DNA of 64,000 nucleotides from Aurantimicrobium minutum (GTDB lineage: Bacteria; Actinomycetota; Actinomycetes; Actinomycetales; Microbacteriaceae): NCBI RefSeq assembly GCF_029894165.1, contig NZ_JARXXU010000001.1, positions 1,116,001-1,180,000 of the forward strand, given 5' to 3'. The notes beneath the pieces were generated by a model, which worked only from the letters and a program-made list of their open reading frames with translations, did not search any database and was not told the origin of the DNA. This document shows positions 51,301 through 60,355 of the stretch, piece after piece. Numbering within the stretch: position 1 is the first letter of the stretch; every line of letters starts with the position of its first letter. Both the position numbers and the translations under genes were made by a program.

Positions 51301-51829
51301 CATCAACGATCTCACCACAAGCGATCAAACTTTAGATGGAGATATCGTCACCCTGGCCGGGCTTGTAACTGAAGTTCAACGACGCATTGCTAAAAAAAGC
51401 GGAAATGCTTACGGAATTATTAAACTTGAAGACTTTGGTGGCGAAATGGACATCATGCTTTTGGGGCGAACGTATCAAGAATTTGGGCCCATGTTAGAAA
51501 CTGACATGGTTCTCGCCGTCAAGGGCAGGGTAAACGTTCGTGATGACGGTTTGAACATCCAAGCAATGAGTATGTTTGTCCCGGATGTCGGACCGGTTGC
51601 CGGCGTTCAGGGACCACTAAATCTCGTCATACCTGAAATTCGCGCGACCAGTTCGACGATTGGTGAACTCTCAGCGGTCCTTGGACGTCATCCAGGGGAA
51701 AGTGAGGTTCGTCTTCGTCTGACCCGTGGAGCCACAGCACGCGTCTTTGAACTTCCAGCACGTGTGAGTGTCTCCAGCGATTTGTATGGGGAACTCAAGT
51801 CCCTCCTCGGTCCTGGCTGCCTCGGTTAG
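48314..51829 (+). CDS. dnaE: DNA polymerase III alpha subunit
   Basis: 1171 residues, replicative DnaE1 type. The N-terminal PHP domain begins VHLHVHSEYSMLDGA. The polymerase active site has SMPDVDVDFDD with catalytic aspartates, and the fingers and beta-binding regions follow. A C-terminal OB-fold domain is at ~990-1060. ATG 48314 follows GGAG by 5 nt, which rules out the GTG at 48308. Single gene with its own transcript likely. Confidence 0.96.
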   Translation: MAKENDSFVHLHVHSEYSMLDGAARVKPLIEAAVQAEMPAIAITDHGNMFGAYDFWNAATDAGIKPIIGTEAYLTPGTHRSDKTRIRWNNGGDDDVSGGGAYTHMTMLSSSTEGMHNLFKMSSLASLEGYYFKPRMDRELLNTYGKGLIATTGCPGGEIQTRLRIGQYAEAREAAAEFRDIFGAENFFVEIMDHGLDIERRVVTDLIKLSKDLGLPLVATNDLHYTHAHDADAHAALLCVQSGSTLDDPNRFKFESNEFYLKSAAEMRRLFSEYPEACDNTLLIAERCETSFTKRDLMPRFPVPEGETEATWFAKEVDAGLKRRFPQGVSDAHLAQAKYEVDVIIQMGFPGYFLVVSDFIAWARNQGIRVGPGRGSAAGSLASYAMGITELDPIHHGLIFERFLNPERVSMPDVDVDFDDRRRGEVIRYVTEKYGDDRVAQIVTYGTIKAKQALKDASRVLGMPYSVGEKLTKAMPPAIMGKDISLTEIMDPQAARYKEAADFRSVLESDVDAQTVFATAQGIENLKRQWGVHAAGVIMSAEPLMDVIPIMKREDDGAIITQFDQPPCESLGLLKMDFLGLRNLTVIQDALVNIQNNRGITVEPEGLDLDLDQPTYDLLSRGDTLGVFQLDGGPMRALLRQLKPTCFEDISAVIALYRPGPMGMNSHTNYALRKNGLQDIEPIHPELEEPLSEILGTTYGLIVYQEQVMAVAQKVAGFTLGQADVLRRAMGKKKKSELDKQFADFEAGMLTNGYSAPAVKILWDTLMPFADYAFNKAHSAGYGVLSYWTAYLKANYPAEYMAALLTSVGDSKDKLGIYLSECRRMGLNVLAPDVNESDGVFSAVGSDIRFGMGAIRNVGFGVVEHIKSSRAKKGRFSTFHDFLKKVPVQVANKKTLESLIKAGAFDAMGNTRRALVEIHEEAVESAVSLKRNEALGQVDLFGDLFEFAEENSQVPERPEFTKRDKLAFEREMLGLYVSDHPLAGLELQLAKHATVTINDLTTSDQTLDGDIVTLAGLVTEVQRRIAKKSGNAYGIIKLEDFGGEMDIMLLGRTYQEFGPMLETDMVLAVKGRVNVRDDGLNIQAMSMFVPDVGPVAGVQGPLNLVIPEIRATSSTIGELSAVLGRHPGESEVRLRLTRGATARVFELPARVSVSSDLYGELKSLLGPGCLG

Positions 51830-51835
51830 TCCCTT

Positions 51836-51841
51836 TAGACT
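51836..51841 (+). promoter_or_regulatory. -10 element for hisD
   Basis: TAGACT lies 9 nt before ATG 51851, with no ribosome binding site. The leader is absent or only a few nucleotides. Confidence 0.4.
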
Positions 51842-51850
51842 AGGTATCTG

Positions 51851-53167
51851 ATGATTCGTACCCTTGATCTGCGTGGTTCACGGCCTTCTCGTGCAGAATT
51901 TCTTTCTTTGATTCCCCGCAATGCTATCGATGTAGATGTTGCATCTGAGGTGGCTCGAGATCTTATTTCTGCAGTAATTGCCGAGGGATCTTCGGCGTTG
52001 AGAGAACAAGCTGATCGTCTGGATAAGGTTACCGACCACAACATACGTGTTCCCGCCGAACACATCTCTGAGGCACTCTCCGAACTTTCACCAGAACTTC
52101 GCGATTCTCTCGAGACAGCAATTGCGCGTGTTCGCTTAGGTTCGGCCGCACAGGTTCCGGCGTCAGTGGAAACCACTGTCGCTCCTGGCGCACGCATCCT
52201 ACAAAGATGGCAACCTGTCGAACGGGTGGGTCTCTATGTTCCTGGCGGAAAGGCTGTCTATCCCTCTAGCGTGATCATGAATGTGATCCCCGCGCAAGTT
52301 GCCGGCGTTAACTCCATAGCTCTCGCTTCACCACCACAAGCGGCATTCGGGGGTCGGATTCACCCCACCATCCTTGCCGCAGCCGGATTACTAGGGATTG
52401 CTGAGGTCTACGCGATGGGGGGTGCTGGAGCAATTGGTGCATTTGCTTATGGCGTTCCCGATCTCGGCCTGGAACCAGTCAATGTCGTAACCGGACCAGG
52501 AAATGTTTATGTTGCTGCCGCAAAACGAGTTGTACGTGGTTCGGTCGGTATCGACTCAGAAGCTGGTCCAACAGAAATATTGGTGATTGCGGACAGCTCA
52601 GCACAGCCTCGCCTGGTTGCAGCAGATCTTATTTCACAAGCTGAACACGATGAGCTTGCGTCGGCTGTTCTCGTAACTGACTCGGAAGAGCTTGCCACAG
52701 CTGTTGCAGCAGAAATAGATCTTCAAGCATCGGGAACTGCACATGCTCAACGTGTTCACACCTCGCTAGGGGGAGTTCAGTCTGCCCTCGTGCTCGTCGA
52801 TGATCTCGATGTAGCCGTTGATTTCTCTAATGCTTACGGCCCTGAACACCTCGAAATTCACACATCTCAAAACGCTGAGCTTGTTACCAAGATCACAAAC
52901 GCAGGTGCCATATTTCTCGGGGACTTCACTCCCGTTAGTTTGGGCGATTACTCTGCGGGTTCCAACCACGTCCTTCCTACAGCCGGACAGGCACTTTTCT
53001 CCTCAGGTTTAGGGGCATATACCTTCCTTCGCCCTCAACAAATCATCGAATACAACAAAGAAGCCTTGAATGAAGTTGCTCAAGGAATTCGTGTTCTTTC
53101 CAACGATGAGGATTTGCCTGCTCACGGCGATGCTGTAGATATCCGCTTCCGTTCTGAGGACAATTAG
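51851..53167 (+). CDS. hisD: Histidinol dehydrogenase
   Basis: 438 residues. It oxidises histidinol to histidine in two NAD-linked steps. Motifs: [42 protein letters not shown], the Zn-site SQAEHDE and YGPEHLEI. It is separated from other his genes, none of which is in the window. nrdR follows 4 bp later. Confidence 0.95.
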   Translation: MIRTLDLRGSRPSRAEFLSLIPRNAIDVDVASEVARDLISAVIAEGSSALREQADRLDKVTDHNIRVPAEHISEALSELSPELRDSLETAIARVRLGSAAQVPASVETTVAPGARILQRWQPVERVGLYVPGGKAVYPSSVIMNVIPAQVAGVNSIALASPPQAAFGGRIHPTILAAAGLLGIAEVYAMGGAGAIGAFAYGVPDLGLEPVNVVTGPGNVYVAAAKRVVRGSVGIDSEAGPTEILVIADSSAQPRLVAADLISQAEHDELASAVLVTDSEELATAVAAEIDLQASGTAHAQRVHTSLGGVQSALVLVDDLDVAVDFSNAYGPEHLEIHTSQNAELVTKITNAGAIFLGDFTPVSLGDYSAGSNHVLPTAGQALFSSGLGAYTFLRPQQIIEYNKEALNEVAQGIRVLSNDEDLPAHGDAVDIRFRSEDN

Positions 53168-53171
53168 AGAC

Positions 53172-53639
53172 ATGTATTGCCCCTTTTGCCGCCACTCCGA
53201 TTCACGCGTGATTGATTCACGCACGAGCGATGATGGTTTATCTATTCGTCGTCGTCGCCAGTGCCCAGAGTGCAACGGTCGTTTTTCAACACTTGAAACT
53301 GCGTCACTTTCCGTGATTAAACGTTCCGGAGTTGTCGAAGCATTTTCTCGCGAAAAAGTAGTTGCTGGTGTTCGAAAAGCATGCCAAGGTCGACCTGTCA
53401 CAGATGCAGATCTAGCAGTGTTGGCTCAAAAAGTTGAAGAAACTATTCGTGCAACTGGAGCTTCGCAAATTGAAGCAAACGAAATTGGTCTGGCTATTTT
53501 GCCCTCTCTCCGCGAACTCGACGAAGTTGCCTATCTTCGGTTCGCCAGTGTTTACCAAGCTTTTGAATCACTCGAGGACTTTGAAGCAGCGGTTGAGACC
53601 CTTCGTGGAGAACGAAAGAACAGTGACACTCCCGAATAA
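53172..53639 (+). CDS. nrdR: Transcriptional repressor NrdR
   Basis: 155 residues. A zinc ribbon of C3, C6, C31 and C34 (MYCPFCRH and [10 protein letters not shown]) is followed by an ATP-cone domain (~48-140, [20 protein letters not shown]). NrdR represses ribonucleotide reductase genes in response to dATP/ATP. No NrdR box is seen near it. The stop overlaps the pyrD ATG (TAATG). Confidence 0.95.
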   Translation: MYCPFCRHSDSRVIDSRTSDDGLSIRRRRQCPECNGRFSTLETASLSVIKRSGVVEAFSREKVVAGVRKACQGRPVTDADLAVLAQKVEETIRATGASQIEANEIGLAILPSLRELDEVAYLRFASVYQAFESLEDFEAAVETLRGERKNSDTPE

Positions 53640-54700
53640 TGGCTTCTCACAACGGCCAGCATGGCTTCTATAACTTCCTGTTTTCCAGTGTTCTTCGGCA
53701 TTTTGATCCTGAAGATGCGCATCATCTCGGTGCCATCATCATCAAGTTAGCCGGCCTGCCCGGAGTTCGGTCAGTCAAGCATGCGTTCACACGGTCTAGT
53801 CCGGAACTTCACGTCCAGGCCCTGGGCCTGAACTTTGAGACACCTTTTGGCATGGCTGCAGGTTTCGATAAAGATGTCACGATGGTTTCGGGTCTCTACG
53901 CACTAGGTTTTGGCCATGTGGAGGTAGGTACTCTCACAGCACACAAGCAACCGGGCAATCCACGCCCCCGGCTCTTCCGCCTTATCGAAGACCGTGCTGT
54001 CATCAACCGTATGGGGTTCAATAACGGGGGAGCAGCGGCAGCAGTTTCACGTTTAGAGAAACTCCGACGACACAAACACAGGCCTGTCATCGGTGTGAAC
54101 ATTGGCAAATCTCGAGTCGTGGATGTTGAACACGCAACTGCAGACTATGTGAGCAGTGCCAAATTACTCGCACCTCTTGCCGACTATCTCGTTGTAAACG
54201 TCAGTTCCCCTAATACGCCTGGACTTCGTGGTCTTCAAGAATTGACACAACTAGAGCCACTTCTCTCTGCTGTCAAACAGGAGTCTGGATCTACACCGCT
54301 GTTAGTCAAGATTGCTCCCGATCTGACGGATGAACAACTCGATGAAATTGCGGCCCTCGCAGTTAAACTTGGCTTGGCGGGGATCATTGCAACCAACACA
54401 ACTATTTCTCGAACTGGACTTAAGTCAGATCCAGACAAGGTTGAGAACATTGGTGCCGGGGGTCTTTCTGGAGCACCACTTGCTGCCAGATCTCTCCAAG
54501 TACTCAGACGACTTCGTTCAGTTGTGCCTTCTGAAATGTGCATCATCAGTGTTGGTGGAATTGAAACAGCAGAACAAGTCCAAGAAAGACTGGACGCGGG
54601 TGCAAACCTTGTTCAGGGCTATTCCGCCTTTATCTACAACGGGCCACTGTGGGCAGCCACAATTAACCGTGGTTTGAAAAAGATTGCGCGTTCGCGCTAG
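53639..54700 (+). CDS. pyrD: Dihydroorotate dehydrogenase (quinone), class 2
   Basis: 353 residues. An N-terminal amphipathic region binds the membrane. The FMN barrel has GMAAGFDKD, GFNNGGAA, catalytic Ser in NVSSPNTPGLRGLQ, and ISVGGIETAE. It feeds electrons from pyrimidine synthesis into the quinone pool served by the bcc complex at the end of the window. It abuts the convergent DUF3043 gene with no gap and no terminator. Confidence 0.95.
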   Translation: MASHNGQHGFYNFLFSSVLRHFDPEDAHHLGAIIIKLAGLPGVRSVKHAFTRSSPELHVQALGLNFETPFGMAAGFDKDVTMVSGLYALGFGHVEVGTLTAHKQPGNPRPRLFRLIEDRAVINRMGFNNGGAAAAVSRLEKLRRHKHRPVIGVNIGKSRVVDVEHATADYVSSAKLLAPLADYLVVNVSSPNTPGLRGLQELTQLEPLLSAVKQESGSTPLLVKIAPDLTDEQLDEIAALAVKLGLAGIIATNTTISRTGLKSDPDKVENIGAGGLSGAPLAARSLQVLRRLRSVVPSEMCIISVGGIETAEQVQERLDAGANLVQGYSAFIYNGPLWAATINRGLKKIARSR

Positions 54701-55267
54701 CTATTCAGGGTATTGGCGACGCGCTACCTGAGGCTTAGGGAGACGTAAGGGGCGCATCTGGAGACTGCGCATGCTGGCATACCAGCGAACTCCGCGGTCG
54801 ATAGTTCCAAATTTCGCTTCCATACGCTTACGAATTTGGATGTTAAGAACTAGAACATCAAGCAGTGCGATGAAGAAGAACGCCCACAAGACAATGAACG
54901 AACTTTCCTGAACAGCAAGAATGGGGAGGAAAGTCATGATGATCACGATAAACATCAAGGGCACCATGAGCTCTCCCACGTTATAGCGGGCATCAACGAA
55001 ATCACGGGCAAACTTTTTTTGAGGTCCACGGTCACGCAGGGGGAGGAAACGTTCGTCTCCTGAAGCCAAGCCGATACGTGCTTTGTTTCGTGCTTCATTT
55101 GCCCGTGAACGTTCCATACGAGCTGCTTCTTTGCGATCGTTGGGAACGAGAGGGCGCTTATTTGCCGCTTCACGCTCTTTGCGACTGGGTGTGGCGTGAC
55201 CCTTACCGGCAGCGGTCTCTTCAGCAGAGAATTCTGCGGTGGGAGTTTCTTCAGACTTCTTGGCCAC
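54701..55267 (-). CDS. DUF3043 membrane protein
   Basis: 188 residues: a charged N-terminal half rich in Lys, Arg and Glu (RKEREAANKRPLVPNDRKEA) and two transmembrane helices at ~105-150. Function unknown; widespread in actinobacteria. GTG 55267 follows AAAGGA. The ATG at 55297 would lie upstream of the predicted transcription start and is rejected. Confidence 0.75.
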   Translation of the reverse strand: MAKKSEETPTAEFSAEETAAGKGHATPSRKEREAANKRPLVPNDRKEAARMERSRANEARNKARIGLASGDERFLPLRDRGPQKKFARDFVDARYNVGELMVPLMFIVIIMTFLPILAVQESSFIVLWAFFFIALLDVLVLNIQIRKRMEAKFGTIDRGVRWYASMRSLQMRPLRLPKPQVARRQYPE

Positions 55268-55296
55268 AATTTTCCTTTGTTCGTCGGTGTCGAACA

Positions 55297-55304
55297 TAAG
55301 ATTA
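55297..55304. promoter_or_regulatory. Bidirectional promoter with overlapping -10 elements
   Basis: TAAGATTA contains TAAGAT on the plus strand, 7 nt before ATG 55310, and TAATCT on the minus strand. The predicted start sites (about 55310 on plus and 55292 on minus) are about 18 bp apart. The plus transcript would be leaderless and the minus one would have a ~25-nt leader. Confidence 0.55.
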
Positions 55305-55309
55305 CCGGC

Positions 55310-56692
55310 ATGGGCAGTTCATTTCCTGACGTAAAGACCGTAGTTGACGAAGCATTTCCTCATGCTCTGAGCGAACTGTGCAGGCTCGTCAGAATTCCTT
55401 CTGTTTCCTGGCCATCATTCGGACCAGAAAACGTAGTTCAGTCTGCACAAGAAATAGCACAACTCGCTCAAGGTACGGGTCTCTTCGAAAAAGTCGAAGT
55501 TCTTAGATCACTCACTTCTGATGGAGAGACTCTAGGTCAGCCTGCGGTCGTTGCACGACGAAACGCTACAGCTGGCATGCCCACGATCTTGCTCTATGCA
55601 CATCATGATGTTCAGCCACCAGGGGATTCTTCGCTCTGGCTGAGTTCAGCCTTTGAACCAGTCGAACGAGATGGTCGTCTGTATGGTCGCGGTGCCGCAG
55701 ACGATAAAGCAGGAATCATGTCCCACATCACAGCGTTACAACTTTTGCCAACAATCGTGGATTCACTGGAGGTTGGAATCGTTCTCTTCATCGAAGGGGA
55801 AGAAGAATTCGGGTCTCCCTCCTTTGATCGGTTCCTTGTTGATCATCACGACATGCTCGACGCAGATGTGATTGTGGTGGCTGATTCAGGTAACTGGGAC
55901 ACGACAACGCCCGCGTTGACCACCTCCTTACGCGGCAACGTGACATTTCAATTGACGGTGAGAACGTTAGATCATGCCCTGCACTCCGGAATGTTTGGCG
56001 GTTTAGTCCCCGATGCATTTTTGGCACTTACCAAAATTGTGAACAGTTTCTATTCAGAATCCGGCACCATTGCCGTCACAGGCTTGCTTCACACCGCACC
56101 AGAGACACCTGAATTCAGCGAAGAGCGAGTAAGAGAAGAAAGCGGTTTGCTTTCACACGTAACCACCATTGGGGAGGGAAGTTTTCTCAACCGTTTGTGG
56201 CACCAGCCATCGATCACCATAACCGGACTTGATATGCCAGACCTTGCTCACGCTTCAAACACCTTGATTCCTTCTGTCACAGCACGAGTTAGTGTTCGTG
56301 TTGCACCGGGTCAGTCTGCAGAAGAAGCGTTTAATGCTGTTAGCCAGCACATCAACCAACATGCTCCTTTCGGTGTACTCGCCGAGTTTTCTGAGGTCAG
56401 GTTGGGGGAGCCGTTTACCGCTGATGCAACTGGATGGGCATCTCGCGCTTATGCGACAGCACTTTCTGAGGTGTGGGATACATCCCCCGTTGAAATGGGA
56501 GTCGGAGGCTCTATTCCGTTCATCAATAGTTTCGTTTCTTCTTTTCCGGATGCTCAAGTACTTGTCACCGGCGTGGAGGATCCCGATTCACGTGCCCACA
56601 GTCCTAATGAATCTCTGCATATCGACTCATACAAAAAAGCTATAGAAGCAGAACTTCGATTTTTGGTCACGTGCAACTCCTTTTCGAACTAG
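55310..56692 (+). CDS. M20/M25/M40 family metallopeptidase (dipeptidase)
   Basis: 460 residues. Metal ligands are visible in YAHHDVQPPGD, YGRGAADDKAG and EGEEEFGS, with a C-terminal His in ARAHSPNES-type context (SRAHSPNESLHID). It likely cleaves dipeptides or short peptides in the cytoplasm. ATG 55310 is fixed by the -10 seven nt upstream; the longer frame runs through the divergent gene. Confidence 0.88.
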   Translation: MGSSFPDVKTVVDEAFPHALSELCRLVRIPSVSWPSFGPENVVQSAQEIAQLAQGTGLFEKVEVLRSLTSDGETLGQPAVVARRNATAGMPTILLYAHHDVQPPGDSSLWLSSAFEPVERDGRLYGRGAADDKAGIMSHITALQLLPTIVDSLEVGIVLFIEGEEEFGSPSFDRFLVDHHDMLDADVIVVADSGNWDTTTPALTTSLRGNVTFQLTVRTLDHALHSGMFGGLVPDAFLALTKIVNSFYSESGTIAVTGLLHTAPETPEFSEERVREESGLLSHVTTIGEGSFLNRLWHQPSITITGLDMPDLAHASNTLIPSVTARVSVRVAPGQSAEEAFNAVSQHINQHAPFGVLAEFSEVRLGEPFTADATGWASRAYATALSEVWDTSPVEMGVGGSIPFINSFVSSFPDAQVLVTGVEDPDSRAHSPNESLHIDSYKKAIEAELRFLVTCNSFSN

Positions 56693-56773
56693 CGTTCAGG
56701 AATATTTCAGGCCACTGCTAGGTTCACGAAATAGAATGTTAACGACACCCAAATGTTCTTCCAAGGAGTGGAA

Positions 56774-57130
56774 ATGACTGAAACCGTCACCTCAAATACC
56801 AAAGCTCATGGCGTTGGACTCACAGACGCTGCGGCAGACAAAGTTCGCGCACTCCTGAGCCAGGAAGGTCGCGATGACCTCCGCCTGCGTATAGCTGTTC
56901 AACCTGGTGGTTGTTCCGGCCTGATTTACCAGCTGTATTTCGACGAACGCAGCATGGATGGTGATGCCATCGTTGACTTCGGTGGAGTTGAAGTTGCCGT
57001 CGATAAAATGAGTGTTCCCTATCTAGACGGCGCAACGATTGATTTTGAAGACACCATTCAGAAGCAGGGTTTCACTATCGATAACCCCAACGCTGAAGGC
57101 AGCTGCGCTTGTGGAGATTCCTTCCACTAA
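56774..57130 (+). CDS. erpA: Iron-sulfur cluster insertion protein ErpA
   Basis: 118 residues. The A-type carrier cysteines are C47 (PGGCSG) and C111/C113 (SCACGDSFH). It delivers Fe-S clusters to apoproteins; possible clients here include the Rieske protein and HemW. ATG 56774 has AAGGAG 5 nt upstream. It precedes ctaC, a frequent arrangement in actinobacteria. Confidence 0.93.
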   Translation: MTETVTSNTKAHGVGLTDAAADKVRALLSQEGRDDLRLRIAVQPGGCSGLIYQLYFDERSMDGDAIVDFGGVEVAVDKMSVPYLDGATIDFEDTIQKQGFTIDNPNAEGSCACGDSFH

Positions 57131-57263
57131 CAATCTTCATTTTTGATTCTGGCGAGCGAAAATCGAGCACGTTGTTACACATTCACAGCTCTTTCTGAGG
57201 GTAGAGTTGAACATATTCGAAGCGTTGAGTTTTCGAATTTGAACAAGTGTTTGTGAAAGGCCA

Positions 57264-58157
57264 ATGGTGCGTTCTACACGTCGAATCCGATGGGCAGCTA
57301 TTCCTGTTGCTGCAATGCTCGTACTCGCTTTAACGGCGTGTACCGACCAGGAGCTCGCTGGCTACATGCCTGGTTTTATCTCTGGTGAGTCTCCTGTTAC
57401 AAACCACACTCAGCTCATTACTGACTTTTGGGTCAACAGCTGGATTGTTCTATTCGCGATTGGTTTCATCACCTGGGGCCTGATGCTCTGGTCGATGGTC
57501 GTTTACCGTCGCCGCAAAACCGACACCGGTTTGCCCGTTCAACTTCGATACAACATGCCTATCGAAATTCTCTTCACCGTTATTCCCTTCATTCTTATCC
57601 TTGGTCTTTTCGCACTGACTGCACGTGACCAAGAAGTCATCGAACAGCGCTTCGAAAAGCCAGAGGTCACTATTCAGGCTTTTGGTAAGCAGTGGGCGTG
57701 GGACTTCAACTACACGAACGAAGATGTGTACTACTCCGGTATTCAGGTTCAGCCTGACAAGACCGAGGGAGCTCCTCAGGGCTCGATCGATCAAGCAACA
57801 CTTCCAACCCTCTACTTGCCCGTTGGCAAGAAGGTTGAGATTCAGCTCAACGCACGCGATGTGATCCACTCCTTCTGGGTCATTGACTTCTTGTATAAGA
57901 AGGACATGATTCCCGGCAAGACCAACTACATGTCGATCATTCCTGAACGTGAAGGTACGTACGCTGGAAAGTGTGCAGAGCTCTGCGGAGAATTCCACTC
58001 TCAGATGCTTTTCCAGGTCAAGGTTGTTTCTCAAGCTGAATACGACGCATACATCGAAAGCTTGCGAGAGCAAGGCTTCGAAGGTCAACTCGGAACAGAG
58101 TATGACCGTAACCTCAACCAGGCGAATGTCGTTGCATCCGCTAACAAGTCCGAGTAG
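57264..58157 (+). CDS. ctaC: Cytochrome c oxidase subunit II
   Basis: 297 residues. A lipoprotein signal ends at LALTAC (~27). Two transmembrane helices lie at ~55-77 and ~97-117. The periplasmic cupredoxin domain has the CuA ligands C237, C241 and H245 in CAELCGEFHSQM plus the His of DVIHSFWV. It accepts electrons from the cytochrome c domains of QcrC in the bcc-aa3 supercomplex. ATG 57264 is used, though GTG 57267 has better spacing to AAAGG. A possible -10 (TAGAGT, 57202-57207) gives a ~50-nt leader. Confidence 0.95.
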   Translation: MVRSTRRIRWAAIPVAAMLVLALTACTDQELAGYMPGFISGESPVTNHTQLITDFWVNSWIVLFAIGFITWGLMLWSMVVYRRRKTDTGLPVQLRYNMPIEILFTVIPFILILGLFALTARDQEVIEQRFEKPEVTIQAFGKQWAWDFNYTNEDVYYSGIQVQPDKTEGAPQGSIDQATLPTLYLPVGKKVEIQLNARDVIHSFWVIDFLYKKDMIPGKTNYMSIIPEREGTYAGKCAELCGEFHSQMLFQVKVVSQAEYDAYIESLREQGFEGQLGTEYDRNLNQANVVASANKSE

Positions 58158-58169
58158 TAGGAGAACATT

Positions 58170-59885
58170 ATGAGCGCAACTCTCACTCCCACACCTGTCG
58201 TCACCACGACCCAGAAACCTCAGACTGTTGGTGTCACACGTTCAGTCTCCAAGGGAAACATCGTTGTTCGTTGGTTGACATCAACTGACCACAAGATCAT
58301 CGGTCATATGTACAACATCACAGCCGTGTTGTACTTCCTGCTCGGTGGCGTGATGGCACTGATCATTCGTGCTCAGCTCTTTGCACCTGGTCTGAATGTG
58401 CTTCAAACAAAAGAACAGTACAACCAGATGTTCACCATGCACGGCACAATCATGCTGTTGCTTGTTGCCACCCCATTGTTTGCTGGTCTGGCTAACGCAA
58501 TTCTGCCGCTACAAATTGGTGCTCCAGACGTGGCATTCCCACGTTTGAATATGCTTTCCTTCTGGTTCTACTTCTTTGGTGCACTGATCACTGTTGGTGG
58601 ATTCCTCACCCCTCAGGGTGCTGCAAGCTTCGGCTGGTTCGCATATGCGCCACTCTCAACATCGACCTTCTCACCAGGAATCGGTTCGAACATGTGGGTG
58701 ATGGGTCTTGCCCTCGGTGGTTTCGGTACCATCCTTGGTGCCGTGAACTTCATCACCACCATCATCACGATGCGTGCCCCCGGCATGACCATGTTCCGCA
58801 TGTCAATCTTTTCGTGGAACATTCTCATCACCTCAATCCTGGTGCTGCTTGTATTCCCTATTCTCGCTGTTGCCCTGTTCGCGCTTGCAGCTGACCGAAT
58901 CTTCGGCGCACACGTCTTCGACGCCGCCACTGGCGGTGCCATCTTGTGGCAACACATGTTCTGGTTCTTCGGACACCCCGAGGTATATATTTTGGCTTTG
59001 CCATTCTTCGGTGTTGTCTCTGAGATCATCCCCGTGTTTAGTCGCAAGCCAATATTTGGTTACAAAACTCTTGTCTACGCGACTATCTCTATTGGCGCAC
59101 TTTCCATGACCGTGTGGGCTCACCACATGTATGTCACCGGTTCGGTGCTTCTTCCCTTCTTCGCATTGCTCACCATGCTGATTGCTGTGCCAACCGGTGT
59201 GAAAATCTTCAACTGGGTTGGAACCATTTTCCGAGGCTCTGTCACCTTTGAGACTCCGATGATGTTTGCACTTGGATTTGTGTTCAACTTCGTCTTCGGT
59301 GGTCTGACGGGAATCATCCTGGCATCCCCAGTTCTTGACTTCGGCTTGTCTGACTCTTACTTCGTCGTGGCTCACTTCCACTACGTCATCGTCGGCGCTC
59401 TGATCTTCAGTCTTTTCGGGGCTTTCTACTTCTGGTGGCCAAAATGGACTGGAAAGATGCTCAACGAGCGTTTGGGCCAGTGGCACTTCTGGTTGTTCTT
59501 CATCAGCTTCCACATGACATTCCTCATCCAGCACTGGCTCGGTGTGGTTGGTATGCCTCGCCGTTACGCGACCTACCTTCCTGAGGATGGTTTCACCTGG
59601 ATGAACCAGCTGTCCACTATTGGAGCCTTCCTCATGGCTGTCTCTTTTCTGCCTTGGGTGCTCAACGTGTACCTCACTGCACGTTATGGCAAGAAGGTAA
59701 CCGTGGATGACCCATGGGGTTATGGACGTTCACTCGAGTGGGCTACGTCTTGCCCACCACCACGTCACAACTTCACCTCAATCCCACGCATTCGTAGCGA
59801 GTCTCCTGCGTTCGACCTGAACCACCCTGAACTCGCACCTAGCGGCTACGTCACTAGTAAGCCAGAACTCGTTGGAAAGGCCTAA
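58170..59885 (+). CDS. ctaD: Cytochrome c oxidase subunit I
   Basis: 571 residues, twelve transmembrane helices. Heme a/a3 and CuB ligands appear in [20 protein letters not shown] (His-Tyr cross-link), AHHMYVTG and [10 protein letters not shown]. It is the catalytic oxygen-reducing subunit. It follows ctaC by 12 bp with a GGAG before the ATG. SURF1 at 22 kb likely assists its cofactor insertion. Confidence 0.97.
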   Translation: MSATLTPTPVVTTTQKPQTVGVTRSVSKGNIVVRWLTSTDHKIIGHMYNITAVLYFLLGGVMALIIRAQLFAPGLNVLQTKEQYNQMFTMHGTIMLLLVATPLFAGLANAILPLQIGAPDVAFPRLNMLSFWFYFFGALITVGGFLTPQGAASFGWFAYAPLSTSTFSPGIGSNMWVMGLALGGFGTILGAVNFITTIITMRAPGMTMFRMSIFSWNILITSILVLLVFPILAVALFALAADRIFGAHVFDAATGGAILWQHMFWFFGHPEVYILALPFFGVVSEIIPVFSRKPIFGYKTLVYATISIGALSMTVWAHHMYVTGSVLLPFFALLTMLIAVPTGVKIFNWVGTIFRGSVTFETPMMFALGFVFNFVFGGLTGIILASPVLDFGLSDSYFVVAHFHYVIVGALIFSLFGAFYFWWPKWTGKMLNERLGQWHFWLFFISFHMTFLIQHWLGVVGMPRRYATYLPEDGFTWMNQLSTIGAFLMAVSFLPWVLNVYLTARYGKKVTVDDPWGYGRSLEWATSCPPPRHNFTSIPRIRSESPAFDLNHPELAPSGYVTSKPELVGKA

Positions 59886-59891
59886 TATCCC

Positions 59892-60311
59892 ATGAAAAGT
59901 AACGTTGTTATTCTTTTGGTCCTAGGTGGCTACTTCCTACTCTCTGGTGCCGCATACATCATTTGGAACGCCTTAGCAGGCAATGAATTTGAAGCAACTG
60001 GTTCGCTTGGACTTCTGCTGTCTGCGATTCTGGCCGGATTTATCGCGTTCTTCCTGAACATGGTCAATCGCTCTCAGGGCGGAATACTTCTGCCTGAGGA
60101 TCACCCCACTGCAGATATTGATGATGCAGATCCAGACCTCGGACACTTCAGCCCTTGGAGCTGGTGGCCACTAGTTCTTGGATTCGCTGTTGCTCTGGTA
60201 TTCCTCGGTCTTGCTGTTGGTTTCTGGATTATCTTCCTTGCGATTCCGTTCGTTTTGGTAGCAATTACCGGGTGGACTTACGAGTACTACCGCGGAAACT
60301 TCGCTCGCTAA
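59892..60311 (+). CDS. ctaF: Cytochrome c oxidase subunit IV (actinobacterial)
   Basis: 139 residues, about four hydrophobic segments. GILLPEDHPTADIDDADPD and LGHFSPWSWWPL between segments two and three match the actinobacterial subunit IV family. It stabilises the bcc-aa3 supercomplex. The start lies 6 bp after ctaD without a clear ribosome binding site, suggesting coupling. A strong hairpin ends the operon. Confidence 0.9.
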   Translation: MKSNVVILLVLGGYFLLSGAAYIIWNALAGNEFEATGSLGLLLSAILAGFIAFFLNMVNRSQGGILLPEDHPTADIDDADPDLGHFSPWSWWPLVLGFAVALVFLGLAVGFWIIFLAIPFVLVAITGWTYEYYRGNFAR

Positions 60312-60323
60312 ACTCAAAACTTC

Positions 60324-60355
60324 ATAGGGCCTCAGTTTCATTTCTGAGGCCCTAT
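60324..60355 (+). terminator. Terminator of the ctaC-ctaD-ctaF operon
   Basis: ATAGGGCCTCAG (60324-60335) pairs with CTGAGGCCCTAT (60344-60355) around an 8-nt loop, followed by TTTA. Confidence 0.9.

Noticed and set aside
58613-59534. Minus-strand ORFs of 144 and 233 codons across ctaD
   Set aside because: Shadows of a highly conserved oxidase gene. Their composition is biased by the codon pattern of the real gene.
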